NCBI GenBank assembly: GCA_037126765.1 | Contig: JBBCBC010000022.1 | Location: 1,426,001 to 1,490,000, forward strand | Length of the DNA stretch: 64,000 nucleotides | Source of the DNA: Stenogyne calaminthoides | Lineage: Eukaryota > Streptophyta > Magnoliopsida > Lamiales > Lamiaceae | Reading direction: 5' to 3' | Part shown: piece by piece, positions 1 to 10,955 of the stretch | Layout of the letters: each line of letters begins with the position of its first letter | Position numbering within the stretch: the stretch's first letter is position 1 | The notes under the pieces: generated by a model | The model's input: only the letters and a program-made list of their open reading frames with translations | The model's database searches: none | What the model was told of the DNA's origin: nothing | Translations under genes and position numbers: made by a program

Positions 1-1279
1 GGTAGGACCATCATATCCTATCTTAAAAATCTATTTATCATTCCAAATATTAATAAACAATTCGCTCGTTAAAATATGAGTCAAATAGTATTTGGACAAT
101 CTAAATCAGGACGGAGGGAGTATATGTTAAGCTAAGTCTTGGATGCATCTAGGTACATCGTGCTCTTATAGTGCAAGTAAAAAATATTATGATATTAGTT
201 TATAAGTGTAATAATATTAATTTTATATTGTAAACAAGTTTCACTGGATACTAACTCTTAAAGTAGATAACGATATGATTTTACAACTCTCTCTACTTGG
301 TCAACAATTAACCAGTCCACCAAATATACAATTGTTATAATGGATATGAGAAAAATATATACAACGATAAATTAACAACATATAATTTATGCGATTCATT
401 AATAATGTGTTAGTTACGATCACAGGCAGAAGAGAGGATCTCATATATTATTGATAAGAGCATCTATAATATATTGAATATATGACACTAGCTAGGTTAA
501 ATAGAAACACTATTTATAATCTCTAAGGGTATGTTTGTTTCAGATTTTATGTGTATCGGGGAATTCATGACTTCGTAATAGGACTTTTGTACTTAGAAAG
601 AGTTTAGAATATTTAATATTAAGGTGCTCATTATTTACATGTAATATATAGTTCTCCAATACTTGACGAATACGTATCATGTTTATTTGGTAGTCAGATT
701 AACAAAAAGCCACAACATAATCTACGTAACCTTGATTATCAACTTCATTAATACACAAGTATTTTGTGTTAATATGTATTTATTTCAAATAAATAAAACC
801 TCAATCATTGAGTTTGTACTCATTATTTTCTATATGCATGCATGTGTCATTACATTGGCTCATCGAATCAGGACAAATTAAGGTAGAATATAATGTGTAC
901 AAGTTCATCGAACCAACTTGATGGTCGTACAACTGCATTTGGTTCTGGCAAGGTCTCAAATATACCAGGTGCAGCACTCGCCTTACCCTACTCAATTATT
1001 TAAATTCGGGTTATAACTTTTTCTTTTTTTCAGTTTTGGTTTTGTTTTAACTTTAATTTCAGTTTTAGAGTTTTTTTTTTTTTTTTTTTAAATATTCAAC
1101 CCGACCCAAAACTCGGCCCGAGTGGTTCATGGTTCACCCGGCCCAAATGGTTCATATGTAATTTAGGGTTCACTATTTAGGGGTTAGGGTGTCGAGTGTA
1201 CCAATTTGAATTGGTGCACTTGGTGCACAGGAGACCCACTCTTTGGTTTTTGGTTTAAGGTAAAGTCTTTAAGGTTTAC
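1..1279. other. Intergenic, repeat fragments
   Basis: No gene. Holds the right end of a Stowaway-like MITE (ends GGACGGAGGGAG near 119), a fragment of the GTGCATCC element (about 130-180), a truncated Harbinger-like end (TAAGGGTATGTTTGTTTC, about 525), and a CCCGACCCAAAACTCGGCCC... GGTTCATGGTTCA repeat (1095-1190) that recurs near 19140, 50090 and 59200. Confidence 0.6.
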
Positions 1280-1526
1280 TGAGAGAATTTCATCTCATCT
1301 AAAAGCTCGAGCTTTTAGAGAGGGTCGGGAATAATCTATTTATTTAATTTTTTCTCAACACTCTCTCTCACTCGTGGGTCGAATCATTATCTCTGCTCTT
1401 TGGAGAAGAGGTCCAACAGAGTGAATAATTTAAATGGATGTAGTGCTTCCATGGGAATCGAACCCACAATCTGGACTCTGATACCATGAGAGAATTTTAT
1501 CTCATCTAAAAACTGAATTCTCTCAT
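1280..1526 (-). mobile_element. TRIM-like miniature LTR retrotransposon
   Basis: On the minus strand: a 5' LTR remnant ending GATAAAATTCTCTCA (1487-1526), a primer site TGGTATCAGAGTC for tRNA-iMet, about 125 bp of non-coding interior, a purine tract GTGAGAGAGAG, and a 3' LTR (1360-1280) beginning TGTTGAG and ending AAATTCTCTCA. LTR and total lengths fit TRIM elements. The far 5' end is truncated. Confidence 0.75.
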
Positions 1527-2156
1527 TTACCCAGAATTCAACTCTGGGTACATATTTTGTTCTCTAGCTAGCTAATTTTCTATCATTAACCTTTAGAATA
1601 AGTAGGTAGAATAAAATTTTCATGAGTTGATCCAATAAAGAATTAAGTATATATAGACTATTTCAAATTATTTGAACTATCAACTCGTTAGTGTAATGTG
1701 CCAAGCGGACATACTCTATGGCATGTCCTGATTGATTTTTCTCTTTGAAATTATTATATATACTTCTAAAAATTATTTGGTCAAAGTTTTTTTTTTTTTT
1801 TTTAATTACGGACAGTGAATTTTAAGAAACTATAAATTACTGCGTGAAATTCGTTACTACAATATCGGTTCAATTCCTTGGTCCACTTTTCTTATTTTAT
1901 TGGTATTTTACTCTATTGAATTTTTAACATATGGACCCAGAATATGGTGGTTCGTTGAATATTTTTTATTATTTCACGTGACATTCATCCATAATATGAA
2001 ATACAAAGTAAAACATCAATTATGAAACAGGTGATCTCATTCCAAACACTATACTCTATACCGTCTCATTTTATTATATTTTGTAGGTATATATAGTTAC
2101 ACTCTCATCGTTCTCGAATTAGATTGAACATTTATTGTTAGCATTGCATAAAGTTT

Positions 2157-2576
2157 CACTACAAGAAAATGAAGAATTGTCTACGAAATTTTTCTAATAG
2201 CTATAAAATTTTTCTACAAAAATAATTTGGTCCTTAAAAAGTGAGGATTGCCTACGATTTGTCTACCAATTTTTTGGATAATCTTTGAAAAAAATACCTA
2301 CAAAAAATAATTTTATAGGCAAACAAATTACCTACGAGCAATCTACCTACGCATTTATAATTTTCGTAGGCAAACTTATTTATATAAATAATTTTGTAAG
2401 CAATTTATATTTTCGTAGACAATTGTATTTGTAGTTTAAAAATAGCTTATATAATTAGAAAATTTTGTAGGCAAGCCTTACTATTGAAAGATGAAATTAT
2501 TTTCATTGGAAATTTCGTAAGCATGTTGAAAAAATATTAAAAAATTTCATAGGCAATCCACTATTTTCTTGTAGTG
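2157..2576. mobile_element. CACTA-type MITE, 420 bp
   Basis: Both ends are CACTACAAGAAAAT in inverted orientation, with TTT target copies at 2154-2156 and 2577-2579. The interior repeats motifs such as CCTACGAAATTTTTC and GTAGGCAA in both directions. No coding frame. Confidence 0.85.
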
Positions 2577-2834
2577 TTTGATGTGGAGATTGTTTCTTAA
2601 TGTTATAGCAGATGAAATTATTTTTTGGAGGGTTGAATGATAAAATAACTAACATGTGGTATAACAATATAAATAAAAGAAGATAGTGTGGGGAAAATAA
2701 TTACATATACTCATATAACATTGAGATATTTAAAGAAAATATTTAAAATTAATCGAATTAATTTATTATCACTTTATAAAAATTGTTCAATATAATTTGG
2801 AAACGGAAGTTTTCTTAAAAATGTTCAATGAGTG

Positions 2835-3046
2835 GGTCTCATGTGCATCCAGGTGCACCGTGCATTTATAGTGTATTTTTTAATCATGCAACTTGTTATA
2901 CTGAAAGATGCAACTTGTTTATACTGAATCGTGCAACTAAATAGCCATTAATTTGGATAAACAATTCAGTGTAAACACGTTGTATGGTTCTAAAATACAC
3001 TATAAATGCACAGTGCAGGATGCATACAAAACTTGAGTGTAGGATA
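2835..3046. repeat. GTGCATCC foldback element, copy A
   Basis: An imperfect palindrome whose arms read GTCTCATGTGCATCCAGG and TTTTGTATGCATCCTGCACT on the opposite strand. The inside has repeated CATGCAACTTGTTATACTG and its inverse. Related units are at 6677-6856, 17427-17645 and 25715-25890, with a fragment at about 130-180. Confidence 0.7.
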
Positions 3047-4253
3047 TAAAATCATGTATCTATATCATATATCGCGCATCATTGCAATTTGTGTGACCGA
3101 GCACGTGTAAATTACCGAAAGATAATATGCAATATTCAAACAGTAGTTGTTACTTGTTAATACAGGGAAAAGAAAAAGAAAAAGAAAACAGAGAAAAACA
3201 AGACAAGAAATGTGTTGGGTGCACCAAGGACCAAATGTGGAATTCATGTCAAATTTCAAAGTCACATTTTGTATCTTCTTTTTACTATGCTAAAATCCAA
3301 AACAAGCAACCATATATGAAATTTAATTTTATAATCGGTCTGTTTATCTAGTCATATATGGCAAATAATTATTAATATTCATGTTCTCACTCGTGATAAT
3401 CAAACTCTAGTGGACCATAGGGCCAACTTTGACACGCTTTCATAGTAAATTCATTGCATTTGGTCACATTTGATTTGGTTCAAGTGGGATGGAAGTTTTC
3501 TGTTAAAAAAACAAGGAAAATATGAGTCTCAAATATAAAACGTTCACTGTATTAGACACTCATGGTTAGAGATGTTAAACGACTTTAATCCATTATGGTC
3601 AGTCTTACAAGACCGCAATCTTAAACGGTTCGGGGCTTTATCGATTCACGATTAACGGGCTGCTAATAGTTGGTACCTAACCCTAATCCTAGTGGCAATC
3701 GAGCTAAACGGGCTACTAACAGGCTACAAAATATTTTTTTTAAATAAATATAATTAAAATTGAAAGTATCTATAATATAATATGATGTAATTTAAATTCA
3801 ACATATAAAACTAAAGGAGATACAATAATATAATAAATGTGTTGCTAATTATATTTAATACTCAATATTGTTATTATTTAATATTTTTTATTCAATTTAA
3901 ATGTTGTGTTTTAACTAATTTCATCTAAAATATGCACAATAATAAAATAAACTATTAAAATTATAACATAATTATATTTAAATTAATTAAATATAAATAT
4001 TAAACGGGCAGACGGGTTGGCTCTAACCCTACAAGGGCCCTATCGGGCTTCGGGCTAAATATCATGGTTTTTTCAAGATCTCTACTCATGGTACGTGGTA
4101 ACGTGAATGCATATATATTGACTTGTGTTTAATATGAAATTATTGATATTAGAAAAAATTATAATATATTATAATATTCTTGACAAGTTTTTGTGTGAAT
4201 TCGAGTTCATGGTAAATTCTACTTTTTTCAATATCACAATTATGTGTATACAT

Positions 4254-4337
4254 TATCACTGTTATGCATAAACACTATCAATGTTAAAAAATGTGTTATT
4301 CCATAAATAGTGATAGTGTTTATGCATAACAGTGATA
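4254..4337. repeat. Perfect 27-bp inverted repeat with 30-bp loop
   Basis: 4254-4280 and 4311-4337 are exact reverse complements; the arm includes CACTGTTATGCATAAACACT. Similar CAGTGATA words are found in the minisatellite at 22400. Confidence 0.85.
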
Positions 4338-4408
4338 TTGTTTGTGCATAATAGTGATAAAATTCATATATAGACATTGTCACAGGAGTGTTATTCTTTA
4401 ATCTATTA

Positions 4409-4727
4409 CTCCTCCATCCTAATTTAAATTGATCACATTTCTTAAATGGACGTCTTAATTTAGATTTGTCATTTCCTTATATGGAAATAAAACTACTTTC
4501 TTAACAAAACAATATCTCTTACAAATAACACTTATTTACAATACATGTCACTATATTACACTCACTAAAACACACTTTATACCATTTAATATAAATAAAC
4601 ATAAAGTTGAATTGATATTCATACCCCTTCATCAAATTCACTTTACATCATTTAATACTAATAAATAATAATTTTATTAAAACGTGTGCCAACCGTAAAT
4701 GATAAATTTAAATTAGGACGGAGGTAG
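4409..4727. mobile_element. Stowaway-like MITE
   Basis: The ends CTCCTCCATCCTAATTTAAA and, on the other strand, CTACCTCCGTCCTAATTTAA lie between TA dinucleotides (4407-4408, 4728-4729). The 319-bp AT-rich interior has no frame. Confidence 0.8.
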
Positions 4728-5024
4728 TAACTTCAATTGAAAAAATAAAAACTGATATTGTTTTTTTTTCGAAAACAACTGATATTGTTTTAGGAATTGA
4801 GTATAATGACAAATATTTCCCTCATTTACTTTATCTTTGTTTATCATTTTCCTTAATTTTAGCTAATCATGTTTTGTTGATTTGGGCTAATTTTTTTGGG
4901 TTTAATCAGATAGGGTAAAAGGGGAAAATGTGATAATTAATTATGTAAAACAATAAATACTTTGCATAAAAATTTTACCCTAAACTATTAATTTTTTTCT
5001 GAATCGGAGGGAGTATACAGTATA

Positions 5025-5159
5025 CACTACGCGGGTGTGTTTTAAAATACTTAAAACAGCTTCCAGAAACACTTATTTTCAAAAGCTGTGAAAGGAAACT
5101 TTGAAAATAAATGCTTCTGAAAGTTGTTTTAAGTGTTTCAAAATACACCCGCAATAGTG
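5025..5159. repeat. Foldback element, ~135 bp
   Basis: A near-perfect hairpin: the arms CACTACGCGGGTGTGTTTT and CACTATTGCGGGTGTATTTT continue through ACTTAAAACAGCTTCCAGAA. A close copy lacking the outer bases is at 30203-30320, and diverged ones lie near 21180-21400 and 25590-25715. Confidence 0.72.
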
Positions 5160-6009
5160 TAATTCGTGTGAAATACCTAAAAATTGAGAATGACTTGTGA
5201 ATAATTGTGATCTATTATTATATATACTACGTGCACTGCGTATTAGTGTAATTCGTGTGAAATACCTAGAAAATGAGAATGGGCTGTGATCTAATTAGTG
5301 TGTAATTATGTGTGAAATACGTAGAGCAATTAACTTGGTCATAATTAGGGTTAATTTTAGTCAAGAAAATAAACACGTGGTAACTGCTAAGTAGACATCC
5401 TTCTAGAAACAATTAATGGAATTGGTCTGAGACTGTAAATGATAGTCAAGTTTGTGTTTTCTACCATAATTATACACAGTTGATCACCAGCATGCATTGA
5501 TTTGGACGTCTGATTATGAATCTCTTGTTGGTACTTATCAGGTGAGAGCATTATTCGGTAAAATTTGAAAAAATCGATCTAATCGAATTGAAATAAAAAT
5601 TTGGTTCGATTATTTTGATATTCGGTTTAGTTTCGATTTTAAATTTTAAATTTTTTTATTTTCGATTTCAGTTTTAGAGTAAAATTACCAAAAATTGAAC
5701 CGAAATAATACATTTTCTATATATAATTCTAACTCTAATTTTTATTTTTTTAGCGCAATTCTAACTCTAGTTAATTTATTCATTTTTAATTGAAATAATA
5801 CACTCTATATACATTATATTTGATTGTTAACTTATGTAGTAATCCAGTAAGTAGCACCAGTGAACCATGTGTTGTGTTAATAAATTTTCAAAGTTCTACT
5901 GTAAAAATTGGATATGTGCTTTTAAAAATGGTTTAATTTCATAATGTCAAATAAATTCGATTATTTTTTTTACCGAAATCGAACCGTAAAATACGGTTCG
6001 TTTAAAAAC

Positions 6010-6090
6010 AGGCACTTAATATCTTACTTTGTGTTGTTATTATTATTTTCAAAAAGTAAGTACTTAACACAAAGTAGGGTATTAAGTGTC
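6010..6090. repeat. Short hairpin, ~25-bp arms
   Basis: GGCACTTAATATCTTACTTT and the downstream AAAGTAGGGTATTAAGTGTC pair with two or three mismatches, extended by GTGTT/AACAC. It may be a tiny MITE; there is no sign that it is a microRNA gene. Confidence 0.55.
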
Positions 6091-6676
6091 TTTTTTGGAA
6101 CAAATTTGTTTCCTTATTTTTTTTTCAAATATCATAATAAGGTAATAATATCAAGTTCATATCGTGAATAAACTTCCCCTGACATATCCACAATTTCATG
6201 CCCTTAAAAATCGATAAAAAATTATGAGAACCCGAGTTTACTGTAAACTCTATTTTTTCAATATTAAAATCATGTAAAAAAAAACTATCACTATTATATA
6301 AAAAAAATATTATTATTGTACATAAAAACTATTATTTTCATGTATAAAATATTTTTTAATAGGAATAATTTATATACATAACAAACAGTAATAATTTTCT
6401 TTATAATAGTAATAGAATTTGGTCAGTTTACGTATAAATTTGATTTGTAAAAGTGTTACTCCTAAAAATCGATTTGGATAAATTATCCACCTCAAGTTGG
6501 GGAAACTAAAAATAACAATTTTTAAGTACAGTAAACAATTAACTGGACAACCGCGTAAAAGGCCTGACAGTGGTATCTATATAATATGAAGACGAATCTA
6601 ACGTGGAAAATGCGCGTAACTGTGACAGCAAAGTTAAACTACCAGTTATATTTACAACAATATTAAAAAAAAAATA

Positions 6677-6856
6677 GGTCTCATGTGTATTCAAATGTAG
6701 TGCATTTTAGAATTAAACAACTTAATATATTGAAATATATAATTTATTTATATTAAAACGTGCAATTATGTTTTTATATTAATAATTTTACAATTCAGTA
6801 TAAACAAGTTATATATAATTCTAAAATACAATGCACATGGATACATACAAGATTTA
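6677..6856. repeat. GTGCATCC foldback element, copy B (diverged)
   Basis: GTCTCATGTGTATTCAAATG at the left and ATGCACATGGATACATACAA at the right. Same arrangement as copy A with more substitutions. Confidence 0.6.
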
Positions 6857-7446
6857 ATTTATTTTAAAATAAATATATATAACAAAAAATCATATGAGAC
6901 GGTCTCCTGGATAAATGAGATACAATTTAACACAAATCGTTAAATCTCTTAGAAGTGTTAAAAAGATCAATCTTTCAATTTATATCCTATTTTATTGTGA
7001 GGCGATTACCGTATAATTGTCTCTTTTATTTATATATATATATATAAAAGGTAATGGACGTGCGTGCGTTCATTTCTTCTTCCCAAAGGTGGGCTTGACT
7101 TTGACCTCGTGCAAACGAATTTCAATCCCCATGTTTTTCTTTTCTCAGCAATTAATACTTTCAAATTATTTTTCCAAGTTTTATTTATGTCGGACTGCTC
7201 TTTCATTATTTTCAAATTGCAAACTTATGATATAGTACTATTACTAGTACAGATAAGAAAGGTGATTCTCAGTAGGTGCGTAATTAAAAAATAATAATAA
7301 ATTGTCAATGATTTATTTTTAGTTTATCGATTTAGGGCAACGTGATAATTTTGTAGTCAACAAATATTTTTCTACTGAACCTCTATTCTAAAAATAATTC
7401 TACTTGATTTTTGTTAGTTATACATTTATTTTCTTTGTATATTCTA

Positions 7447-7680
7447 CCCCAGTCCCCCAAAAATATGTTCAGAGGGATTTAAATATGTTTTACGGAAAGA
7501 TAGATTAAGTCTATTTATGAATTAAATAATTAAATGTGAGTAAAATATAATAATAACTTGAGTAATTAAGTGTTTGTTGGACTATGAAAATAAAAAAAAA
7601 GTGTTTATAGACGTATTTAATTTACCATTCCGTAAAACGTATTTCAGTCTTCTGAGCATACTTTAGGGGGACGAAGGGAG
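7447..7680. mobile_element. Stowaway-like MITE
   Basis: The ends CCCCAGTCCCCCAAAAATAT and, on the other strand, CTCCCTTCGTCCCCCTAAAG are flanked by TA (7445-7446, 7681-7682). GTTTTACGGAA occurs in inverted orientation inside both arms. Confidence 0.8.
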
Positions 7681-7821
7681 TATTATTTTATTGTAAAATT
7701 GCAAAATAGGTTTCTCTTTACCACTCTAGGAAAACCAAAAAAAGTTATACATTATTATTGTATAATGTATATTTTAATTAAAAAAAGTAATGATACATTA
7801 TATTATAAATGTTATGAGTAG

Positions 7822-8074
7822 TTTAAGTGGGTAGAGTTCAACTACTTAAAACTCCAAGGTTTTGGGTTCGAGACACAGAGAAGAAAAATTTATTCCTTCT
7901 TATAGTGGGGTGGTGGTCCCCCTCTTGTGGTGATTGCGGTTTCGAGTGGTGCCCCTCTTGTAGTTGTGGTTGCGGTTCCGGTTTATAGCGAGACGAAAAG
8001 ATGTGTCGCCCTCTTGTGGTGGTTGCGGTAATTGATTATCTTATGGAACGAAAATAATTAAATACCTCTAAAAA
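7822..8074 (+). mobile_element. tRNA-derived SINE with poly(A) tail and 15-bp target duplication
   Basis: The 253-bp unit starts with an A-box-like GTGGGTAGAGTTC and B-box GGGTTCGAGAC. A GC-rich body with a repeated CCCTCTTGTGGTGGTTGCGG motif follows, and it ends CCTCTAAAAA. AAATGTTATGAGTAG occurs exactly on both sides (7807-7821 and 8075-8089). It is unrelated in body and tail to the shorter SINE copies. Confidence 0.82.
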
Positions 8075-8094
8075 AAATGTTATGAGTAGGTATC

Positions 8095-8480
8095 CTGTGA
8101 AACTTATTTCATATTATAGGTATGACCCTTCAATTATCACGATTAATATCATTTTGTAATATAAGTCACACCCTTCAATTATCACTATGAATACCCATAT
8201 TATAATTATCAATATTTTTTTATCGGACGAATGTTGACTCGAATTAATGACCTCACGACATATGTAGTGGTGCTCTAACCGTTTGAGTTATTCCACTTCG
8301 TCTACCCGTGTTATAATATAAGTCACACCCTTCATTGTTATGAGTAATACTTTTTATGTAGTAAAAAAACATATCCTTCAATTATCACAACTAGTACCCT
8401 TTAATAATATAAGTCACATCTCTTAACTAATTTTCACAATTTTTTGTAAAAAAACTTGTTTAACTTATACTTTGCCCAAT
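8095..8480. repeat. Microrepeat element, AATATAAGTCACACCC type, with a SINE inserted
   Basis: Outer sequence CCTGTGAAACTTATTTCA at the left and AACTTGTTTAACTTATACTTTG at the right enclose four or more copies of AATATAAGTCACACCCTTCA followed by ATTATCACT. The minus-strand SINE (8207-8302) sits inside. Relatives are at 16895-17150 and 18245-18470. Confidence 0.6.
8207..8302 (-). mobile_element. Short tRNA-derived SINE, second copy
   Basis: On the minus strand: CGGTTAGAGCACCACTACAT (A box) and ATTCGAGTCAACATT (B box), ending CGATAAAAAAATATT, the same design as the copy at 21000. The flanks TACCCATATTATAAT (8192-8206) and TACCCGTGTTATAAT (8303-8317) are a 15-bp target duplication with two differences. 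It is inserted in a microrepeat element. Confidence 0.8.
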
Positions 8481-8981
8481 ATTATTAAACCAATCATTTT
8501 CTATGGCATTTTATACTACCATCAATTTCATTTTGACAAACCAAATCCATCTCAAATTAATTAATCACCCAACCCAAAAAATTTATAAAAGGACATTTAT
8601 AATTAAGCTGTGTGAGTGTGTTCCTAAGTTAGGCAGTCAATGAGGTAGGAGAAGTCACTTACCTTATATGTTGTGTTCTATTATCCAGTTTTATCACCTA
8701 AATTATCTACATATATTAATACACTACTAAAACCGTGTTGAAATTATTTAATTTATATAATGTTCCGACCACAGTTTTAATCAACTCCCCCACGCCTGTC
8801 AAAAAAATAAAACTCCCTCACCGCTGTTCCACAACTATCAATTAATATTTATTAAAAAAATAATACTAAATAAAAAAAAAAAGGAGTGTGGGCAGATCAT
8901 TCCAAAATACAGCTCTGATTGAGAAGGCCATTATTTTATCTCATCTTCCTCCTTACTTCCTACAACTTGTCTCCTCCCTCT

Positions 8982-8991
8982 CTATATATAT
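8982..8991 (+). promoter_or_regulatory. Probable TATA box of the WRKY gene
   Basis: CTATATATAT lies in a CT-rich stretch 107-116 bases upstream of the WRKY start codon. This would put transcription start near 9015-9020 and leave a 5' UTR of about 80 bases. A W-box core on the minus strand (AGTCAA, 8635-8640) and a back-to-back pair TTGACT-TTGACC at 7095-7106 lie further upstream. WRKY genes of this group are often autoregulated through such sites, but a role here is only inferred. Confidence 0.5.
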
Positions 8992-9097
8992 CTCTAACAA
9001 ATCTTCTCTTTTTTTAGTAACTGCTGCAAAAAACCAACTAATACTTCAACAATTTCCAACTGAGACTTCACATTCTTTTCTCAACAAGGAAAATTTT

Positions 9098-10955
9098 ATG
9101 GAATTCACCAGTTTGCTCAACTCTTCATTGGATCTTAACGCTAAGCCCCTCAGATTCCTCGATGAATCTCCTGTAAAGGTATACATATAGGAAAAGTATT
9201 GTGTGTACCAGTTTCACCGTGCAACGGATTTGCATTTCGTGTGTATTTTTTAAAAGTATTAGTTTTTTTAGTAAAAGGTATTAGTTGGTCTACTATAAAG
9301 TATTAGTTGCAAAACTGGTTCAAACAGAAGACCAATTCATACATATGTATTTTGTGTGTATTTCTGAACTGTATTAGGTGTTTCATAAAAAGGTATTAGT
9401 TGCTCTAGGAAAAGGTATTAGTCCTTCTACTGTAAAGTATTAGTTTCAAAATAGGTGCACGGTAAAGCTGGTTTAAAGAAAACCAAGCCCTAAATATAAA
9501 CATACAATTAAGCTTCTTGATCTTAACTTTTTGTTGCTTAGAAACTCAAATCTGATCGACCCCTTTTCGGTTTTTCAGAAACAAGAAATCGAGAGCAATT
9601 TCATGGACATGGAAAGAAATGTGGCTTTGAATGAAGAGGTGAGTTCTGAGTTGCTCTTTGAGTTGACTCGCTCTGTTTTTTACACAAATTGAAGTTTTTT
9701 CTTGATTCTGAATGTTGTTTATTTATGTTTGTATACAGAGAGGTGCTCTGATTGAGGAGCTGAGTCGAGTGAGTGCTGAAAACAAGAAACTCACTGAGTT
9801 GCTTACAATCATGTGTGAGAATTACACCGAGTTGAGGAACCAGTTAACGGAGCACACGAACAAGAATTTGGGAGTTGAAAATAATAATGTTGCAGCCTCA
9901 AGGAAAAGGAAAGCTGATAATGGTAATGGGAATTTGATTGATGCAACAAATGTGAACCCTTCCGAGAGTTCTTCGAGCGATGACGATTCGTTGAAGAAAC
10001 ATAGGGAAGAACACAATAAGGCCAAGATTTCGCTCGTTTATGTTAGAACTGAAGCATCCGATACCAGCCTCGTAAGTTTTGCTACAAAAAATCATCATCT
10101 TGGTTGAGTTTCATGGTTTTCGTGTGTCGATTTTTGGGAAAAAAGGCAAATTCTTGTATTGAAAAGTATTAGTTGCTTTCAACGAACGGTATTACTTGTT
10201 TTCACTGAACAGTATTAGTTGGTCAGAATTAGTGGTTTTCACAAAGCAGTATTAGTTGTTTTCTATTGAATTTGTGTTGGCTGGTTTGGATTAGTGGTTT
10301 TCACAAAAAAAAGTATTAGTTGTTTGTACTGAACGGTATTAGTTGTGAGCAAACTAAAAGGTGTATGTTTGATTAACTACAGATTGTTAAGGATGGATAT
10401 CAATGGAGGAAATATGGACAGAAGGTGACTAGAGACAACCCTTGTCCTAGAGCTTATTTCAAGTGCTCTTTTGCCCCTACTTGTCCAGTTAAAAAGAAGG
10501 TTCGATTTCGAAACTCCATTTATAACACACTATCGAAACGAAATGGGGTTGTTATTCGTAGGAGTTCTAAGAAATTTTGTTGCATAATTTGTCAGGTTCA
10601 AAGAAGTGTAGAAGATCAATCGGTTGTGGTTGCAACTTACGAAGGGGAGCACAACCACTCGAAGACAGAGGCGAGCCCCTCGTCCAATAAGAGCTTGACA
10701 CTTGGCAGCGTGCCGTGCGTGACATCTGTCAGCTCATCAGGACCAACAATCATTCTTGATATGACTAAACCGAAGACGAATCAAGAAGAAATGAAGAGTG
10801 TTGTGAGAAACAAATTTGATGGGCCCGAACTTCAGAACTACTTTGTGGAGCAAATGGCGTCGACTTTGACGAAAGATCCGAGTTTCAAAGCAGCTCTTGC
10901 AGCTGCTATTTCTGGCAAGTTTCTTCAACAAAATAACCAGATTGAGAAATGGTAG
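9098..10955 (+). CDS. WRKY40-like: WRKY transcription factor, group IIa (WRKY18/40/60 type)
   Basis: Sequence-specific nuclear regulator that binds W-boxes; group IIa members usually tune pathogen and abscisic-acid responses. Modelled exons: 9098-9178, 9579-9638, 9739-10071, 10383-10499, 10596-10955, all with GT-AG junctions, giving 316 residues, close to the roughly 300 usual for WRKY40. The N-terminus has the group IIa start MEFTSL. Residues 51-83 form a leucine-zipper-like helix with hydrophobic residues at 51, 58, 65, 72 and 79. RKRK at 102-105 is a likely nuclear signal. WRKYGQK lies at 166-172, and the zinc ligands C186, C192, H216 and H218 give C-X5-C-X23-H-X-H. The last intron sits between KKK and VQR, the position typical of groups IIa/IIb; it is only 96 nt and open in frame. 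The ATG at 9098 is preferred because homologues begin there. The gene converges with the glycosylase gene. Exon edges are inferred. Confidence 0.93.
9205..9480. repeat. GTATTAGTTG microrepeats in WRKY intron 1
   Basis: The word GTATTAGTTG or GTATTAGTT occurs about seven times, often as AAAAGGTATTAGTTG. It lies between CAGTTTCACCGTGCAAC and its rough inverse GTGCACGGTAAAGCTGG. The same word recurs in WRKY intron 3 (10150-10350), glycosylase intron 4 (12350-12400) and J8 intron 2 (51300-51420, 51750-51795). Confidence 0.6.

Larger units (their letters stand above)
3047..7094. other. Intergenic, no gene seen
   Basis: Apart from the elements listed separately, this holds a hAT-like fragment with GGCTACTAACGGGCTAC-type and GGGCTTCGGGCTAAAT ends (about 3570-4080), a lone Stowaway-like end near 5000, and a fragment similar to the hAT end at 26062 (AGCATTATTCGGTAAAA at about 5548). 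The small frames here are AT-rich and lack coding signs. Confidence 0.55.

Noticed and set aside
1470..1486. tRNA gene on the minus strand suggested by TGGTATCAGAG and GGTTCGATTCC
   Set aside because: No acceptor or anticodon arm can be folded; the words are the primer site and interior of a TRIM-like element.
6010..6090. microRNA precursor
   Set aside because: A hairpin exists but there is no known miRNA sequence or expected mismatch pattern; a small MITE is simpler.
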